A stretch of 26,606 nt of DNA from Branchiostoma floridae (Eukaryota; Chordata; Leptocardii; Amphioxiformes; Branchiostomatidae), in the NCBI RefSeq assembly GCF_000003815.2, contig NC_049993.1:4522733-4549338 (forward strand), written 5' to 3'. Under the pieces are notes generated by a model. The model ran no database searches. It saw only the letters and a program-made list of their open reading frames with translations, and had not been told where the DNA came from. A program made the position numbers and the translations under genes. Below are positions 1-9,881 of this stretch, in pieces (the stretch's first letter is position 1; every line of letters begins with the position of its first letter).

Positions 1-287
1 ACCAGAAGCAAGTCATACTGTTGGAATTGAGAAATAAGTAAGACCGTTCACTCTTGACGCCAACAGCTGATTCGGACAAGGGTATGTCAGATTGCAGAGT
101 AGCATCTATTTAATGTCAATGTCCCTATACGTTCTATTGTATGTACTGGAAAACACAAAAAAACTTTCCGTGCCGCAATCAGTGCTGCTGAGGGAGTCAG
201 CATTGTACGCTAAATCAAGGATTGGGTAAATGAAGTCTATGTCTCGCTTTATCTGTTGAGATACTTGTTCAGAAGAGTGGCGAGGAC

Positions 288-471
288 CCACCTTCTTCGA
301 CTTAGCCGCATCTGCAACAATCTCCCGGTTTCTACTACCAATCCGAGTGATGTTCCAGGTGAAGTTCAGGTGCGAAGCCAGCATCTCCAGCAGGTCCAGA
401 TGATAGCCGTGGTACGGAGTGGACCCAACCTCACCACTTTTGCCTGGTTTCTTCATGAAGAATGGTTTACT
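288..471 (-). CDS. iGluR-A exon 9: first part of ligand-binding half S1
   Basis: Acceptor ctttgcag|agt. It encodes SKPFFMKKP, then GYHLDLLEMLASHLNFTW, and ends DAAKSKKV. The end at 288 uses donor gtgg|gtcctc, chosen because the next exon in iGluR-B needs phase 1; the stronger-looking aag|gtgggt four bases earlier (end at 292) would give phase 0. It is one codon longer than the iGluR-B exon. Confidence 0.8.
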
Positions 472-900
472 CTGCAAAGCAAGGTGGATTCGACATAGCT
501 CATGATCGCATTGAAATAATCCACTTAAGAAACACTTGAGGTTGCTCTTAAAAAAGAAGTGAAGTAAAGACGTAGATTACCAGTGCGGTATAGACTAGGA
601 GATGCCGTCCCGAGAGCAGGTGAGTTTCGGTGGGTTTCTGCCATCCGGACTGGATCTCAGTTGTCCCCTCTGTAGTCCAGGTCCCCACCTGTTGACAGTT
701 GTGGTTTATGTGGATTCAATCAGGCAGTCTAAACGGCATGCAACATGACAATTATCCAAGTATCCGAAATCCTCTTTTTTATTCCGTTACTCCCATGCAA
801 NNNNNNNNNNNNNNNNNNNNNNNNNNNNNNNNNNNNNNNNNNNNNNNNNNNNNNNNNNNNNNNNNNNNNNNNNNNNNNNNNNNNNNNNNNNNNNNNNNNN

Positions 901-969
<69 letters not shown>

Positions 970-3900
970 TACACACACATAAAAAAACACAAAAAAACAC
1001 TCTACCCCCCCTTCCGGGCTCTCTCTCCATCTCTTACATAATAGAATAATGATCAGTGGTGCGAACCTGTTTCGACTCCCCTTGAAGATACTCATCGACG
1101 AAGACCGTCACGATCTTTCTCTTTCCACAGCTGTCAAATGACACGTGTCCGCTGAAACCCAAGAAACTGTACTGGAAAATTATAGGAAGGCATTAGACGT
1201 TCTGTTCAATTGACATATGTTGTACATTTTCCCGTCCTTGGTCTCTCGCCAAGTACAGAATACCTCCTGTGCCCTCATTGCAAGTGATATATTGTGGCAA
1301 AGTGCTAAATTCCGCAGCCCTGTACACTCTCCAATAAGTTGGCGATTTCTACCTGTCACATCCAACACTATACTATTTATGATTCAGATCTAGATTTGGG
1401 GGTAAGGAACAGTCCAACAACGCCTTACCTCTGATATATAGTCTGTCATTCCTGCACCGCAGTCCCCCTCTCTCGGGTAAAGAGAGCCCTCCCTGTCCGA
1501 CCTCCGGGAGTACCCCGTGACCAGGTCCGGAGACAGGCTAGACACGAGCTTGACTGCGTCCAAAGCCAGCCGCGTCCTGTAAGACAGCTGTTCATCAGGT
1601 GCATCACGTCCCCAGGGCGGGGCTGTCTCAGGGAAGGGGCGGAGCAGGGTCAGGAGGGCTCCACTGTTCCGTGCGCTCTGCAGCTGACTTTCTCGGACAT
1701 CCTGCAGAAATAAAGAAGTTTTACTTTCTTAGACATTCGTTTCAATACATCGCCGGCTAGTCTGGCTTCCAGACTTGCTAGGTCCGATATGTACTGTATC
1801 TACACCGCCTTTTCTCAAAATTACCAATACAAGCATCAGCCATCCCCCGTTAAACTTTTCGCTCCTATCTAACCCATCTTCCCATTACCATTAAAGAATT
1901 AATAAGGATTTTACTACGGTGCGTCTCTTCAGCATCAAACTAAATCTTACTATAATGAGTACTCACAACGCTTGTAACGATCCAGTGGCTCTCAGATGTA
2001 AGCAGCAACATTTCGGTGGCCTTTTGGGAAACAAAGACGTAACTTGTAACATACAAGCCAGTTAGAGGCATCGAGTACTGACGACGTCACCAGTGGTTAA
2101 TGATGTACGAATTGGCCAAAAACATAACCATGTTGAACGTCAAAAATCACCATTGAATGTTTTAGCATTATACGTCTGGTCTTCGGGATGTTGATCCGAT
2201 GGTCTTCATACTGCTAATCACCAACACAAATTCTCTTTTATGAGACAGTCCACGCTAATAGAAACGTTTTGATCTCTGACCTTGTCCAGGATGACGGCCA
2301 CTACATCAGCGCTTGTCATCAGGAGGACATTCTTCCGCCCCGAAGTGCTGACGTCATGCAAAATGGCGCCCAAGGCGTCGCCGTCCTCCTTGTCAGGTGG
2401 AACATCCTGAGACCAGAGGTAAAACATGCGGGAGGCAGCCTCATTCAGCATGGCTTTAAAGCAGCTGTAGAACTCTGCAAAATGGTGAGAGAATTTGTGA
2501 TTGGGTCAAGCAATCATTGACTATTCAGCAGTGCTGTCTTGGTAGATCTCTGTACGTCAGGCTACTCCTCAGTGCGCAGCATGATTAAGGAAATCTAGAG
2601 CTAAGGGTATGAAAACTTAGAGAAACAGGACACTGTTTATATGACACTATTTGCCAATCAACGCAACATACAAAGTGATAATGCTCATTGAACTGGCAGA
2701 TTGTAGTTGAGGAAACTCGGAGGGCAGACCTGTCCAGTCAACTGACTTTGTACTGCAGGTACGTTTTATGGTTTCAGGACCGTTTCCTGACCGGGCACCA
2801 AGTTGTTAATATCATTGACCACCGGCACCTAGCTGGTGCATTTATTCACAGCACATGTGATCTATACTTCTCACTCACCTGACCGCTTGTTGTACAGCAT
2901 ATACGTCTCCCTCCAGCCCAGGGCCTCCATGACGTCAAACAACATGGTTGCCTGTTGCTCTGGGGACGGGAACATGTCTAGCACCCTGGAGCGGAGAGCC
3001 GGTGTATCCGGATCCGGTTGGTACATGCGCACAACCACGGGAGCCAGTTGTGGCACGTCTGCAGCTCCGCAGGTACAGGGTGAGGGGAGGGGGGCCATCA
3101 GAATCAGGGCGTGCAGCGGGTCCTGTTCACGAACTGGAGAGTAAAGTACGCGTCTGCAAACTGAATCTTTTTACAGTCTTATCACATAGACATTGTTTAC
3201 AAATGCCTATACCTTATACTTGGAAAACATGATTACTTTCTCTCTTAAATTTGTAGCCTATGACGTCAACACCCTATAAGAAAATGCTCTGACGTCAATA
3301 CCCTATAAGAAAATTCTCTGACGGTTATGGTGCTTTGCATTTGGTGTGAACTTTCTTCATGTCATTGAAGTTCTTGCTGAGCAAAAATATTACAATGGCC
3401 ACTCACCTTGGTGAAGGGGACACCCTGGTGTGCTTTTATCAAGCTGAAAGCCGGTCAGCGTCAGGTCCTTGCTGCTGTTGAGGCTACGGGCACTAGACCT
3501 CATCGCAACAAGTACGCTCTCTTCGCTATCGTCATAGACAACACCTATAACCAAACGAATAACACATTAAGGATTGATGACATTGTAAACGTTTTCGTTC
3601 ATATGCTATGTAGTGATATGGTGATATGTCTTCAAAGACTAGACCTTATCCTGTACATTAGGCTCTAGGAACGAATGCGACAATGCAATGGATCCGGATA
3701 TACAGCGTCCTGTAATTCAGAGTCCAGCAGTACGTATTCATAAGGTAAGTGTTATCTAAAGCGATGGAAATGATTATTTGAATATTGTTCGTTTTAAAAT
3801 GGTGCTGTCTCACGACACTGACTTCCGTAATTATCTAAACATTACACTACAAGCCTGGAATAGCCTGCTCGGTGCGTATTTTGTGATGATTTTTTATTGT

Positions 3901-4161
3901 ATATCACTTCTGACTATACTTGGTCTCTGACACAGGTTAAAGCTGTGTGAATGTTACAGACCGGGCACAATTAGAATACAGTACAAAATAAGCTCCCTCC
4001 CCCAAAAGCCCAGCTAAAAGCCTGCTATGGAGGCTAACAAGTAATTTTATTTACCTACCAACATTTAACCCCTTGCCGTCACCATGACAACTACAAAGCA
4101 ACACCAGGAAGATCCCGACAGTCCAGGCAGTAGGAGTATTGTGACAGCTTAATGCCGCCAT
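288..4161 (-). CDS. iGluR-A: ionotropic glutamate receptor-like gene, 5' part (9 exons, partial)
   Basis: Predicted ligand-gated cation channel subunit of the plasma membrane. Exons on the minus strand: 4161-4059, 3544-3407, 3133-2879, 2474-2281, 2020-1967, 1701-1429, 1171-1067, 688-581, 471-288. Together they give 471 codons plus one base in a single open frame, every junction is GT-AG, and the phases agree. Order: hydrophobic signal peptide, ATD (about residues 35-370), a linker, then the start of S1 with GYHLDLLEMLASHLNFTW, which matches the family pattern GY.(I/V)DLL..LA..L.F(T/E). The rest of S1, the pore and S2 lie left of the window. All nine exons have a homologous exon in iGluR-B. 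It could belong to the lineage-expanded epsilon-type receptors of amphioxus, but that needs a tree. The family call is firm; the ligand is unknown. Confidence 0.88.
581..688 (-). CDS. iGluR-A exon 8: ATD to S1 linker
   Basis: Acceptor caacag|gtg, donor ctg|gtaatc, 36 codons, phase 0. It begins VGTWT, the usual VG.W that closes the ATD, and ends GRHLLVYTAL, which leads into the first S1 strand. Confidence 0.86.
801..900. other. Assembly gap of 100 N
   Basis: A run of exactly 100 N inside the intron between iGluR-A exons 8 and 7, directly before a CA microsatellite. The size is probably a placeholder. Confidence 0.99.
901..965. repeat. (CA)n microsatellite
   Basis: About 32 uninterrupted CA units directly after the gap. 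The homologous intron of iGluR-B holds an AC/AG tract at the same place, so a CA seed probably existed before the duplication. Confidence 0.97.
1067..1171 (-). CDS. iGluR-A exon 7: end of ATD
   Basis: Acceptor ttttccag|tac, donor aaacag|gttcgc, 35 codons, phase 0. It encodes YSFLGFSGHVSFDSCGKRK, matching the F.G.tG.vsFd..G.R motif near the end of iGluR and other periplasmic-binding-type ATDs. Confidence 0.88.
1429..1701 (-). CDS. iGluR-A exon 6: ATD
   Basis: Acceptor ctgcag|gat, donor gag|gtaagg, 91 codons, phase 0. It contains SGALLTLLRPFPETAPPW and RTRLALDAVKLVSSLSPDL, the usual ATD 'A.DAV' helix. It carries three codons that iGluR-B lacks, near RSDREGSLYP. Otherwise it is almost identical to iGluR-B exon 6, including the flanking intron. 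Confidence 0.88.
1967..2020 (-). CDS. iGluR-A exon 5: ATD, 18-codon exon
   Basis: A 54-base exon, phase 0 at both ends, acceptor cccaaaag|gcc, donor gtt|gtgagt. It encodes ATEMLLLTSESHWIVTSV. The LLTS...WIVT pattern is typical of the ATD lobe 2 strand and helix. It is too short to show up as an open frame and was recognised through iGluR-B. Confidence 0.84.
2281..2474 (-). CDS. iGluR-A exon 4: ATD
   Basis: The acceptor ccattttgcag|ag has a good pyrimidine tract; the donor is acaag|gtcaga. Phase 1 to phase 0. It encodes EFYSCFKAMLNEAASRMF and ends GRKNVLLMTSADVVAVILDK. The acceptor AG kept here is the one lost in iGluR-B. Confidence 0.86.
2879..3133 (-). CDS. iGluR-A exon 3: ATD
   Basis: Acceptor ctccag|tt, donor tcag|gtgagt, phase 1 to phase 1, 255 bases. 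It encodes REQDPLHALILMAPLPSP and later VVVRMYQPDPDTPALR and ALGWRETYMLYNKRS; this last part matches the ATD pattern in which a helix is followed by W....(V/L)Y. About 90 per cent identical to iGluR-B exon 3 at protein level. Confidence 0.88.
3261..3318. repeat. Two 29-bp tandem units, each with a perfect TGACGTCA
   Basis: Two units of tgacgtcaa(c/t)accctataag in tandem, period 29, inside the intron between iGluR-A exons 3 and 2. TGACGTCA stands at 3261-3268 and 3290-3297. That word is the palindromic CRE consensus, but whether it acts here is unknown. I see no second copy in the iGluR-B intron. Confidence 0.75.
3407..3544 (-). CDS. iGluR-A exon 2: ATD
   Basis: Acceptor ttatag|gt, donor caag|gtgagt, phase 1 at both ends. 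It encodes VVYDDSEESVLVAMRSSAR and ends in CPLHQ. Its C-terminal half matches iGluR-B exon 2 (SSARSLNSSKDL), but the beginning is strongly diverged. Confidence 0.85.
4059..4161 (-). CDS. iGluR-A exon 1: start codon and signal peptide
   Basis: ATG at 4161-4159 opens MAALSCHNTPTAWTVGIFLV and continues with a hydrophobic stretch (LVLLCSC), a typical secretory signal. The donor is gttg|gtaggt and the exon ends in phase 1. Joined to exon 2 it reads LNV-G-VVYDD, the first beta strand of an iGluR ATD. iGluR-B has GTG where this ATG stands and starts nine bases further in. Confidence 0.82.
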
Positions 4162-5139
4162 CCTTTCCTGCTACAGGAGACTTGATACGATACAGTACTG
4201 CAAGAAATTTGAAGTGGTAAGGCCACGAGTCATGGTCATCGGGACTAGCTATTATAGTATAGATCTAGAGAAAATTATCATACAGGGAACTGTCCAGGGA
4301 GGGAAAGGATAATATCTGAGAATGGACGAGCATCACACTACAAGAAAAGTAGAAAACAGAAAAGGGCGGAGAAAACTGGTTGCCAGATCTTGTATGGTGC
4401 CCAACTATCAAATAATTAGAATAAGGAATATATGGCAGGGGAAAGAGAGAGAGGAGGTCTACAAAAACCCAACTATACGTGACACATTGTTCTTCCGTAA
4501 AAGTCTTTGATCTCTTACCTTTTTGTGTTTCATATCTTGTACAAGTATTTGACCCCTAGAAATTATTACTAGCAACCAGACCCTAAGACATTAACGCTAC
4601 TTTCTCACCTTCAAGATGGAAACGAATATCGCGATAGATGACAGTTTCCGCCCAGTCACTGAACAAAATGGATGTTTAAATGTCTCCAGCGTCCTTGGTC
4701 GAGATGTATACGGCTTCAGTTCTCGGAAATGTGCCAACAGTAATTTAAAAACACATACGGGCCGTTTATATTTGGTCAGTACGCGAGCTGCAATTTGCCT
4801 AATTTGAGCTCCGATTGCCGCTTAGGCCACGTTGATTTGATTATATGGATGACATCCGCGCTCGCACCAATTTTCGGCCATTTCCAAAAAAAAAAAGAAA
4901 GTTTTCGACCACACAATAAATTGTACAAAGCAGCTGTAAAATGAGCACAAATATTCCGTAGATTGAAAAAAAGTATCAGAAAACAGATAACTAATGCCAT
5001 ATATAGAATGCCAAAATGAATCTAAAGTCAAAGAATAAGATGTGAAAGGACGGAAAGAAAAAAAATCTATTGTTGGTTGGGGGAGGTACCAGTAGAGAAA
5101 ATTCAGGTCCAGAGGATCATGGTATACCAATGTGTCCTA
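4162..5139. other. Intergenic stretch upstream of iGluR-A
   Basis: This should hold the iGluR-A promoter. I see no convincing TATA box; the AT-rich stretch near 4250-4262 is the nearest candidate. No gene or RNA was recognised. The only structured part is the repeat half starting near 4822. Confidence 0.5.
4822..4915 (+). repeat. Left arm of an inverted repeat pair (partner 7485-7590)
   Basis: The core ttgatttgattatatggatgacatcc is followed by a gctcgc word, a ggcca word and an A-rich tract. The same series occurs in reverse complement at 7485-7590. The arms could be the termini of one 2.8-kb element or two separate copies of a short family. Confidence 0.6.
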
Positions 5140-5890
5140 TGTTCAGCCTTCCTGGCCACTTTGATTAGCTTCGCCAAGAAGCTTATGTTTTTGCCGACTT
5201 GGGTCTGTATGTAGGTCAACAGGATATAACTCGAGAAATTGTGGATGGAACTTTTTTATTTTTTGCAGGTGTGTAGCGGTTGTTTAAAGGCATGCCTAGT
5301 TCGAAAATGGGTTACCTGGTGTTTTCCTATGGTACATTAGCGAGCTTAGTATTTTTTTTGGTGTTTTTTCGGGAGGCATAAGTCAAAATGTAGCTGGGCG
5401 ATTTCCACGATATTTGGCAGGTCTGTAGCGGCTGTGGAAAGGATTGCCATGTGCGAGAATGGTTTAGCTACCTTTTACCTATGGTGCTGTAGCTGGCTTT
5501 GTATGTAAGTGCGTTTGTCTGTAAGCAAGATAACTCGAGATGTTCTTGATGGATGTTAATGATATTTGGTTGATAGGTAGGGGACACAGAAAGGAAGGTC
5601 AAGTTCGATAATGGGCCTCCTGGCAAATTGTTTTGGTACTGCAAGTGAGCATCAAAGTTTGCGCCTAAATTTTCCAGAAGTGCCAGGTTCGTGATTTTTT
5701 ACTGGTGGATAGCTGTTGGTACTAGGAGTCAATGGTCTAATTTTGGGCCCCCTAGCAGCTTGTTTGGAATTGCAGTGGGTGTTATATTTCGTAACTTTTT
5801 AGATGGATAACTCCTGAGGGGATTGATGGATATTTTTTGTTTTTGGTAGGTAGGTACTTTGGATGATTATCAACATAATGAGATGCAAAT
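5140..5890 (+). repeat. Hairpin-headed interspersed repeat, copy 1
   Basis: It begins near a short hairpin (agctt-cgccaag-aagct, 5165-5181) and then repeats modules with gataactcgaga, gatggat, a 'ttggtaggtaggtac' type word and ggccccctagcagctt. The same modules, in the same order, make up 10270-11322. It has no coding capacity. Confidence 0.65.
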
Positions 5891-7080
5891 TATATAAATC
5901 ACTCTGTATTTAATATAATTACTTAGGGAAACTTCTATAACGGTTGAAAAATACTTGTGACGGAGTCACCTGAAAGGACTTGAATCGACCCATAGATGTC
6001 TAAAAATAGAGAAGAAGTAGGTCAAAGGAGCCAGTGGAAGCAGGGGATCCCTGATAAACAGACGTTGTCTTGGAAGCATGAAATTCTGATTGACCAGGGA
6101 TGTTACTAGGTCATCCGTGTACTATTCCGCCAGGATGGAGTCTGGTAGAGACTACTGGCTGAAAAATGCCTATAAATGGTCATGGTTCATGTTAGCAAAA
6201 TACAAAGCCTGACCGTGTCCAACACGTATCTATAAAATTAAGCAATTAAATAGCTTGCTGAATTGATGTCAATACGACGGCACACAGCAAAGGATTCATA
6301 GCAGTTGAAATATAACATATCTATATACAAGTGTTGCTTATATCTATATACAGATCAACAATAAAAGCAACACTATATCATGGGAACGGTAAAAATGTAG
6401 TAGAGGGAACTTGACGAATATCACTTGATATAAAGATGTAGAGCTAATATCTACGAGACACTTCAGGTGTATTTTCTTATGATGGACTGCAAGGAAACTT
6501 GGTGTTCCATGTGCCAGTAACACTACATGGGTCTAAACAAACGAATAAGTACTATGTAAAGTCAGTAATATAACATAATTGAACAATGACGGCTTGTAAC
6601 ACATAGTACTTACATCTGTGAACTAGGTTAAAACAACAAGTGACCAAGTGCTGGGACAAGACAAACCCAACATGTTGAAGAACAGCACTTAGGTCAAAAG
6701 GGTCACCGTCAATTATCCACGCATTCCTCAACTCTTAACAGAGATGTCATGTTGTAAGGGAAAGGTCGGCTAGAAAGAACTGACATCATTGCGAGAAATA
6801 CAAATCGCCAAAGGTGACAGGCGGCTGTCATCGGACAGTCGCAGAAATCATAACCTTGGACTCTGTAAAATACCTCTGACTTAACTCGCGACTGCAAAAC
6901 TTTACTTTCTATTTTCATGAGATTGAAACAAACGTTCACCAAGGCGGGGGTCGTAGCAATCCTTACATATGGCCCTTAGATGACCCTTGGTGAGTTAAAA
7001 AGTTCCGTAAATTGGAAGGAACAACTGTTACAGTGGCCGGGGTTTGGTGAGTGACGAATGCAATTATCGGCGTGACTTCC
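5891..7080. other. Intergenic stretch without recognisable gene
   Basis: AT-rich sequence; open frames here are short and unlike any family I know. The only structure noted is a possible stem with 9-base arms gtgttgctt / aagcaacac at 6331-6339 and 6365-6373. Confidence 0.5.
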
Positions 7081-7245
7081 TGTGGTTTCCAGGTTTCCAA
7101 GACCTACCCACATACCAAATATCACTTCAATCCATTCAGCCGGTCTTCAATTTGCTGGTTTCTACATACATACATACATACATACATACATACATACATA
7201 CATACAAACGCTACCCAAAACATAACCAGCTCTCCGAAAGTAATT
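7081..7245 (-). repeat. Hairpin-headed repeat family, short antisense copy
   Basis: In reverse complement it reads: ggttatgttttgggtagcgtttg, a TATG microsatellite, then cggctgaatggattgaag and a 'tatttggtatgtgggtagg' type word. This is the same order as in the copy at 10270, where the microsatellite is GT/CTGT. Confidence 0.6.
7163..7205. repeat. (CATA)n microsatellite
   Basis: About ten CATA units. It sits where the hairpin-headed repeat family normally carries a short microsatellite. Confidence 0.95.
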
Positions 7246-7484
7246 ATGACAACACAAAATAGAACAGTAACCTCATACCTGTACAAATTGTTCTGATTAT
7301 GCAAAGACATTCATTCACATCGCCAAAACATTTGCTGCATTATGTACACCGACAGAATAGACTAATGATGTGACTAGATAACATATGGACTTATACACAT
7401 TAATCATTCAAAAAGAACTATCTTCCATAGAAATTGTTTATTTGGCGAAGATATGTGTTCGAGGAACTCTAGTTTCATACTGAA

Positions 7485-7590
7485 GGCAACTTTTCTTTTT
7501 GGCCAAACTTTTTTTTTATTCGCTCGCTCGCATCAGTTTTGGAGTTCCCGGAGGATGTCATCCATATAATCAAATCAACATGGCCTTACT
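7485..7590 (-). repeat. Right arm of the inverted repeat pair (partner 4822-4915)
   Basis: Reverse complement of the 4822 arm over about 38 bases around ggatgtcatccatataatc, followed inward by a doubled cgctcg word and a T-rich tract. Confidence 0.6.
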
Positions 7591-8210
7591 AGTACTCTAG
7601 ATGTAGCGCTATACATATATTTGGGCCCAATCCATTGAACAGTAAACAGACAGCGCGTGAAGCCGGCGCGGTGCCTGGATTATGCAGGATTATGTGCATT
7701 ATTTATAACCTTAAACATGACATGTCGACAGTAAAAGAATACATGTATATCACCGGCTGTAGGTTGCAGTACTAAAAGGTGAAACATCTCAAACCCCCCA
7801 AAGCATGTCCCTTCTGGTATTTCTTTTATTTCAATTTTTATACCAAACATGGTCTTGTACCTACTTTGCCATGCTACTGTACTGTTCACAGGTTTTCACT
7901 GCAGCTGACTGCTAACTCTTGTTTGAATTTCGCCTAGGTCTAACTTCAATGTCAATATACATTATGCATGCACCTTATGATTGTAATGGCACGAGTAATT
8001 TTGTTTAACTGCGTTAAATAGTCATATGTTGAATTGAATCCTTGTCAATTTTATGTACAGTTCGAGTCTGTCCCATGGCCCGGCTGAAACTTCCAATGAC
8101 TATGGAACCATTCCATGCAAGACTAGTCATGTCTAAATAAGAACACGTTGGTATCATTGATATCATTATGGTATGAAAAGAGACACTGACCCATGAGAAA
8201 CTTTTGCAAC
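7591..8210. other. Intergenic stretch before the gap
   Basis: No gene, RNA or clear repeat recognised. The missing M4 exon of iGluR-B was looked for on the minus strand here without success. Confidence 0.45.
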
Positions 8211-8662
8211 NNNNNNNNNNNNNNNNNNNNNNNNNNNNNNNNNNNNNNNNNNNNNNNNNNNNNNNNNNNNNNNNNNNNNNNNNNNNNNNNNNNNNNNNNN
8301 NNNNNNNNNNNNNNNNNNNNNNNNNNNNNNNNNNNNNNNNNNNNNNNNNNNNNNNNNNNNNNNNNNNNNNNNNNNNNNNNNNNNNNNNNNNNNNNNNNNN
8401 NNNNNNNNNNNNNNNNNNNNNNNNNNNNNNNNNNNNNNNNNNNNNNNNNNNNNNNNNNNNNNNNNNNNNNNNNNNNNNNNNNNNNNNNNNNNNNNNNNNN
8501 NNNNNNNNNNNNNNNNNNNNNNNNNNNNNNNNNNNNNNNNNNNNNNNNNNNNNNNNNNNNNNNNNNNNNNNNNNNNNNNNNNNNNNNNNNNNNNNNNNNN
8601 NNNNNNNNNNNNNNNNNNNNNNNNNNNNNNNNNNNNNNNNNNNNNNNNNNNNNNNNNNNNNN
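8211..8662. other. Assembly gap of 452 N
   Basis: A run of 452 N downstream of iGluR-B. Its odd length suggests an estimated, not placeholder, size. It is a candidate place for the terminal M4 exon. Confidence 0.99.
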
Positions 8663-8873
8663 GTGTATATGTCGCGACACCTCAGAGTTGACAGAGCTAG
8701 GACGCCGGTGTTCGCCGGAACCTTGTTTTCAGTACACCTTCCGCCTCACCAATGTGCTAATTACTTGCTTAAGGCGAGTCAATCCGGTCTCGAGTCATGA
8801 TGGCAGACCATGTGTACCTGTCAATCATTGCTCGATGTAGGCTGTTAACTTCAAGGCCTGTGTCTTTCCTAGT

Positions 8874-9290
8874 CTATGTATGTTGCTGCCGGTCTGCCCG
8901 GCCTCCTCTTCCCATACCTGGGCGTCCAATGTAAATTTCCTTACATGGGCTTTTGTTAGTTTGCCCTTGACACGCGATGTGGTACACTACCCCACATCTA
9001 CTTTCTTTAGACGTTTTGTCCTTAGGTGCCACTAGGAAATTCTGGAGCGTACCTGTCGGTTTGCAGCAAGTCTTAATCCCATATTTGTTGAAAACCCAGC
9101 TAAGGGCTTCTGAGGTTCCTTTCAAATGGGGCAAAACAACTAAGCCTCTGTTTGTTTTGGTAGAAGACCGGTTTTGAGTGGTGTTATTTTCAAGTTGTGA
9201 CTTAGGTGTAGTGGCCTTTTTGATCGCGCATTCTGGGTAGCTACACACTTTCAGTGCCTGAATCAGGTGGTCTTTCTCTCTCTCTTTATC
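8874..9290 (-). pseudogene. Penelope-like retroelement fragment with GIY-YIG endonuclease domain
   Basis: The last about 138 residues of an open frame on the minus strand read like the end of a Penelope-like element polyprotein. In order: KDHLIQALKVCSYPECAIKK, LPHLKGTSEALSWVF, KPTGTLQNFL, APKDKT, then CGVVYHIACQG and, 11 residues on, EIYIGRPG. GVVYHIAC plus YIG is the GIY-YIG nuclease core, and the preceding lPh.kG.se.l...f / KPt.tL...L..pKD series is what these elements carry between reverse transcriptase and nuclease. The reverse transcriptase is absent and the frame stops 16 residues after YIG, before the family's usual R..EH and catalytic Glu region is clear, so it is a dead fragment. Other GIY-YIG retroelements are possible sources. 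Confidence 0.72.
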
Positions 9291-9602
9291 CCGATGGTCT
9301 GCGTTCCAGAAAGGTCTAGATGTTCCAGATACAAAGTGCACACATATACACATAGAGTCTCCGAGAAATTCCATTTCGTTGGACAAAGTCAAAATCCTAG
9401 ACTCAAAACAGGATTCCTTCGCGCGAGGAGTGAAGGAGGCAGTGTAAATAAGAGCCCAACGGCCCACACTCAACAGAGACGGGGGGCGACATAGACTTTC
9501 TGATACTTATGACCGCCTCCTGCAAAAGTAGTGTGTTCCTAGATCCTGACGTCACTGCTGGAGATAGAAAGGGTCATTCTGTGAACAAGGTCGACGGAGA
9601 TT

Positions 9603-9765
9603 GACCGAAACCAAGTAAGCAACAAAGCAACCAACCATGGCAAGAAAGCGACCAAACAAGTAAAAAAGCAAGCAAGAAAGCAACCTATCATGCAGCAAGA
9701 AAGCAACCAACCAAGCTAGAAAGCAAGCAATAAAGCAACCAAGCAATTAACCAGTCAAGCAGCGT
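9603..9765. repeat. Degenerate (AAGCAAGCAACC)-type simple repeat
   Basis: A 160-base run built from aagcaa, caacc and aaagcaa words in changing order. It explains a Leu/Cys/Phe-rich open frame on the minus strand, which is not a gene. Confidence 0.85.
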
Positions 9766-9881
9766 GGCGGCTGTGACGACATGTCGACAGCTTCATGAGA
9801 AAATGCCATATACCTTGATGTGGTTGACCTAATAGCATGTTCTTTACCTTGACAGCAACATCTCTATCAACATAAGGTCAC

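Noticed and set aside
729-1095. Thr-His and Cys-Val repeat proteins around the first gap
   Set aside because: Translations of the CA microsatellite and N bases.
2836-3232. Plus-strand frames opposite iGluR-A exon 3 (and the matching ones at 17461-17815)
   Set aside because: They are the antisense shadow of a conserved, GC-rich coding exon; their similarity in both copies comes from the receptor exon.
6709-6942. Minus-strand frame with SEVFYRVQGYDF, considered as the missing M4 exon
   Set aside because: A charged residue sits inside the would-be membrane segment, there is no suitable hydrophobic run, and no fitting acceptor was seen.
8123-8840. Open frames of about 200 codons over the second gap
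   Set aside because: Almost all of the length is N; nothing can be read.
9552-9746. Hydrophobic 64-codon frame on the minus strand, considered as the missing M4 exon
   Set aside because: It is the translation of a degenerate AAGCAACC simple repeat and lacks any M4 pattern.
9603-9765. CRISPR-like array
   Set aside because: Irregular short words without constant repeats or spacers, and the sequence is animal-like.
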